The position numbers and the translations under genes were made by a program. Shown here in pieces: positions 61,462 through 64,000 of a DNA stretch of 64,000 bases; the first letter of the stretch is position 1, and every line of letters starts with the position of its first letter. Origin of the DNA: Pontibacter sp. SGAir0037 (GTDB lineage: Bacteria > Bacteroidota > Bacteroidia > Cytophagales > Hymenobacteraceae). The DNA lies in assembly GCF_005491705.1 (NCBI RefSeq), contig NZ_CP028092.1, positions 372,001-436,000 on the forward strand, given 5' to 3'. The notes under the pieces are model-generated. The model was given only the letters and a program-made list of their open reading frames with translations. It was not told the origin of the DNA and made no database searches.

Positions 61462-61872
61462 CTACTTGATGGTAAGCAGCCATTGGTGGGCTGGCTCTTC
61501 TTCCTCAAACATCTTTATCTCCATAAAGTTATCGATGCGCTGGTGTAGCTGATGAAAAGACATTTTGCCGTATACGCCCGGGGCAAGCACCTGCGCCATG
61601 TATTGCAAGCCCAGCGAAACAGCAGTTGGAGTCCAGTAGCTGGTAATCCAATCGTTGGCAATGTCCCAGGGGCCGATTAACTCCCTATGGCTATTTAATA
61701 ATTTGGGGCATGGTTGCTGGCGAATCATATCCAGATAAGCAGTGCCTCCCTTCTGTACTGTCTCCAGGCTTTGGACACCTGTCCAGCGAGCGCAGATAAA
61801 TTGGTTGTTCTCTTCCCGCTCCAGTACCAGAAATATATCTCCATTAGCTTTTGTAAGCTCTATTTTAGTCAT
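61462..61872 (-). CDS. small conserved protein of unknown function
   Basis: The 136-residue cytosolic protein (FLVLEREENNQFICARWTG, WTPTAVSLGLQYMAQVLAPG, KMFEEEEPAHQWL) resembles, in its pattern of strands and helices, small STAS/SpoIIAA-like proteins common in Hymenobacter and Pontibacter, but no motif proves this. It is upstream of the nitroreductase on the same strand. Confidence 0.65.
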   Translation of the reverse strand: MTKIELTKANGDIFLVLEREENNQFICARWTGVQSLETVQKGGTAYLDMIRQQPCPKLLNSHRELIGPWDIANDWITSYWTPTAVSLGLQYMAQVLAPGVYGKMSFHQLHQRIDNFMEIKMFEEEEPAHQWLLTIK

Positions 61873-61994
61873 GAGCTGATATAAGTCCCTGTTTTAAAAC
61901 AGCTATACTGTTTTTTTGTAATGTGGGGAGGTAAAATTAAGAAGGAAGTGCTTTAAGACAAGAAAAAAACCAGGATAAATGGAAGACACATAAA

Positions 61995-62025
61995 AAAGCC
62001 TGAGCAAACCAGCTGCTCAGGCTTT
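61995..62025 (-). terminator. phosphohexomutase terminator
   Basis: AAAGCCTGAGCA (61995-62006) and TGCTCAGGCTTT (62014-62025) form a 12-bp stem with a 7-nt loop. On the minus strand TTTTTTA follows. It begins about 20 bp after the mutase stop. Confidence 0.85.
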
Positions 62026-62046
62026 GGAAATATAAGTTAACCTGCG

Positions 62047-63780
62047 TTATTTTAATTTTAGATCCAGCTGTATCTGCTCGATTTTCTGATCCAGCTTCTC
62101 CGCAGTAGCATCAAATTCCTCTTTAGAGGCTAAAGGCTCATTTACGCTAAAGTAGAATTTAATTTTAGGTTCGGTACCAGAAGGGCGAGCCGATATTTTA
62201 CTGCCATCTTCGGTCAGGTACTGTAACACGTTAGAACTTTCCTGGTTCAGCTTGCTTTCTTCCCCGGTCTGAAGGTTTTTAACCGTACTGAATTTATAAT
62301 CGCTTACTGTTACAACAGGAGAACCTGCAATTGTTTTAGGAGGGTTGCTGCGCATGTCCTGCATCATTTGCTGAATTTCTTCGGCACCGCGCATTCCTTT
62401 TTTCGTGATGGAGATGAGTTCTTCTTTGTAGAAGCCGTAGTTCGTATACATCTCAATCATCATTTCAAATAAAGACTGTCCGTTATCTTTGGCCACAGCG
62501 GCCATTTCAGCAATAAGTGCACAGGAGGAGATAGCGTCTTTATCGCGCACAAAGTCTCCGGCCAGGTAGCCATAGCTTTCCTCGCCACCGCCTATATAGG
62601 TTTCTTTGCCTTCCAGCTCACGGATTACCTCTGCAATGTATTTAAAGCCTGTTAAGGTTTCATACATGGTAACGTTATAGCTATCGGAAATTTTCCTGAT
62701 CAGGTCGGTGGTTACAATCGTCTTAACAACAAACTCCTTTCCCGTTAATTTATCGGCCTTTTTCCAGGCCTGCAGCAGGTAGTTGATCAGGAGAGAGCCT
62801 GTTTGGTTACCGTTAACTAAAACAAACTCGCCGTTAAGATTCTTTACAGCAATTCCTACACGGTCAGAGTCAGGATCGGTAGCTAATACCAAGTCGGCAT
62901 CGATTTCGGCTGCCTTTTTCATCGCCAGTGTCATGGCTTCTTTTTCCTCCGGGTTCGGATAAACTACCGTTGGAAAGTTGCCGTTTGGCTCTGATTGTTC
63001 TTCTACCACATGCACGTTCGTAAAGCCAAAGCGCTCCAGCACCTTAGGTACCAGCGTAATGCCTGTGCCATGAATAGGTGTATACACGATTTTAAGGTCG
63101 TGCTGGCGTTTAATGGCTTCCTGTGAGATAGACAAGCCAAGTACTTTTTCGATGTAAGCTTCGTCTACCTGAGAACCGATCATCTCAATGTTCTCTGGTT
63201 TTGCCTCAAATTTCACCTCATCAACAGACGTGATTTTGTTTACTTCGGCAATAATGTTTTTATCGTGAGGCGCTACTACCTGACCTCCGTCGTTCCAGTA
63301 GGCTTTATAACCGTTATATTCTTTAGGGTTGTGAGATGCCGTGATAACTACACCGCTCTGGCAGCCCAGGTGGCGGATTGCAAACGACAATTCTGGTGTA
63401 GGGCGAAGTGCCTCGAAGAGGTACACCTTAATGTCGTTGGCCGAAAAAATATCGGCTGTAACACGGGCAAATTTATCGGAATTGTTGCGGCTGTCGTGTG
63501 CAATGGCAACGCTGATCTGCTGGTTCGGGAAGCTTTGTTTTAAGTAGTTGCAAAGGCCTTGCGTGGCCATACCCAGGGTATAGCGGTTCATGCGGTTGCT
63601 TCCTGCACCCATGATTCCCCGTAAACCACCTGTGCCAAACTCCAGGTTTTTATAAAAGGCATCATTCAGCGCATCTTCTTCATTGCGGTCCAGTAAGTCC
63701 TGAATTTCTGCTTTTGTAGCCTCGTCGTAGTTGCCAGTAAGCCATTGGTCAATCTTTTCGTGTATTCCTGCTTCTATCAT
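62047..63780 (-). CDS. phospho-sugar mutase (phosphoglucomutase/phosphomannomutase)
   Basis: The 577-residue alpha-D-phosphohexomutase shows the four-domain family layout. The phosphoserine loop is VVITASHNPKEYNG, the metal loop DPDSDRVGIA, the sugar loop GGGEESYGYLAGDFVRDKD and the phosphate loop ARPSGTEPKIKFY. It interconverts hexose 1- and 6-phosphates for cell-wall precursors and storage sugar. The length is that of the large PGM/PMM form of Bacteroidota. Glucose versus mannose preference cannot be decided from sequence. Confidence 0.95.
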   Translation of the reverse strand: MIEAGIHEKIDQWLTGNYDEATKAEIQDLLDRNEEDALNDAFYKNLEFGTGGLRGIMGAGSNRMNRYTLGMATQGLCNYLKQSFPNQQISVAIAHDSRNNSDKFARVTADIFSANDIKVYLFEALRPTPELSFAIRHLGCQSGVVITASHNPKEYNGYKAYWNDGGQVVAPHDKNIIAEVNKITSVDEVKFEAKPENIEMIGSQVDEAYIEKVLGLSISQEAIKRQHDLKIVYTPIHGTGITLVPKVLERFGFTNVHVVEEQSEPNGNFPTVVYPNPEEKEAMTLAMKKAAEIDADLVLATDPDSDRVGIAVKNLNGEFVLVNGNQTGSLLINYLLQAWKKADKLTGKEFVVKTIVTTDLIRKISDSYNVTMYETLTGFKYIAEVIRELEGKETYIGGGEESYGYLAGDFVRDKDAISSCALIAEMAAVAKDNGQSLFEMMIEMYTNYGFYKEELISITKKGMRGAEEIQQMMQDMRSNPPKTIAGSPVVTVSDYKFSTVKNLQTGEESKLNQESSNVLQYLTEDGSKISARPSGTEPKIKFYFSVNEPLASKEEFDATAEKLDQKIEQIQLDLKLK

Positions 63781-63927
63781 TTCGGTTTTAGGTTAATTAG
63801 ATATGGTGCAATTTCGCCAGCTGCTGCAGTCAGAAAGGAAAGCTATAGCTGCCGGAGTGTAATATATAAATATCAAAATAAATAAATTCTATACGTATTT
63901 TTAATCGGACTGTACATTATTTTTATA

Positions 63928-64000
63928 TTAAAGGTTACCTCTCAGCTCCTGTTCCCGCTCAATTGCTTCGAATAAAGCTTTAAAGTTGCCTTTGCCAAAC
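63928..64000 (-). CDS. C-terminus of probable 4-hydroxyphenylpyruvate dioxygenase (partial)
   Basis: The last 24 codons of a minus-strand gene enter from the right edge, reading FGKGNFKALFEAIEREQE and ending RGNL. That tail is characteristic of 4-hydroxyphenylpyruvate dioxygenase, which makes homogentisate in tyrosine breakdown; the Glu of LFEAIE is the last iron ligand region. Only the tail is visible, so the call rests on this short match. Confidence 0.7.
   Translation of the reverse strand, partial: FGKGNFKALFEAIEREQELRGNL

Noticed and set aside
1..64000. tRNA, rRNA, CRISPR array, insertion sequence or prophage
   Set aside because: No tRNA-like cloverleaf, rRNA stretch, regularly spaced repeat series, transposase, integrase or phage structural gene was seen on either strand.

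Overview
The window looks like chromosomal DNA of a Bacteroidota member, most likely an aerobic Cytophagales relative close to Pontibacter/Hymenobacter. The basis is a SusC/SusD pair, a hybrid two-component regulator with propeller repeats (HTCS type), a DUF3823 lipoprotein, two GH92 enzymes, a split transketolase, and Bacteroidota-style lipoprotein signals. I see no rRNA, tRNA, CRISPR array, phage or transposase gene.

Region 1 (1-29408) is a glycan-use locus. It holds a GH43-type lipoprotein (361-1386), SusC/SusD/DUF3823 (2323-8202), and a long same-strand run at 8358-18903: a ThuA/propeller/HEAT fusion, an azurin-like cupredoxin, a second ThuA protein, a Gfo/Idh-type oxidoreductase lacking the usual EKP lysine, a tagatose/psicose-3-epimerase-like TIM barrel, an MFS permease and a CehA/McbA-like metallohydrolase. 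A convergent HTCS sensor-regulator (19160-23134) and a divergent GH5-like lipoprotein follow, then two GH92 alpha-mannosidase-type genes on opposite strands. My reading, which is inference, is that glycan is bound and imported by SusCD, trimmed by the hydrolases, and that part of the sugar passes through an oxidised (keto-sugar) route of the ThuA/ThuB type. Azurin is a possible electron carrier. The first GH92 gene has a strikingly GC-rich body inside AT-richer edges, and an eroded fragment of what looks like a further glycosidase sits at 18911-19048.

Region 2 (29623-37868, minus strand) is a tight operon: a 1749-residue cytosolic multi-PAS/GAF hybrid kinase with REC and Hpt, a single-domain response regulator, a 91-residue unknown, a PhnP-like metallo-hydrolase with a TTG start, and an RqcH/NEMF-family ribosome-quality-control protein.

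Region 3 (38139-64000) is mostly housekeeping: miaA, pfkA, a TerB-like protein, small lipoproteins, a Dph6-like ligase, a membrane-anchored MBL protein, dipeptidase E, an ECF sigma/anti-sigma/Spy-like set, transketolase halves separated by a VWA protein, bcp, an M23 peptidase, a FAH-family protein, an M48 peptidase, a DnaQ-like exonuclease, mpl, dnaB, a nitroreductase, a phosphohexomutase and, at the right edge, the C-terminus of what looks like 4-hydroxyphenylpyruvate dioxygenase.

Convergent gene pairs are repeatedly separated by long, nearly perfect palindromes that look like bidirectional terminators. The two longest have 28- and 30-bp arms with almost no loop. Other regulatory candidates are a nested palindrome set ahead of susC (2001-2062) and a tandem 15-bp repeat containing DnaA-box-like 9-mers ahead of dnaB (59028-59063).
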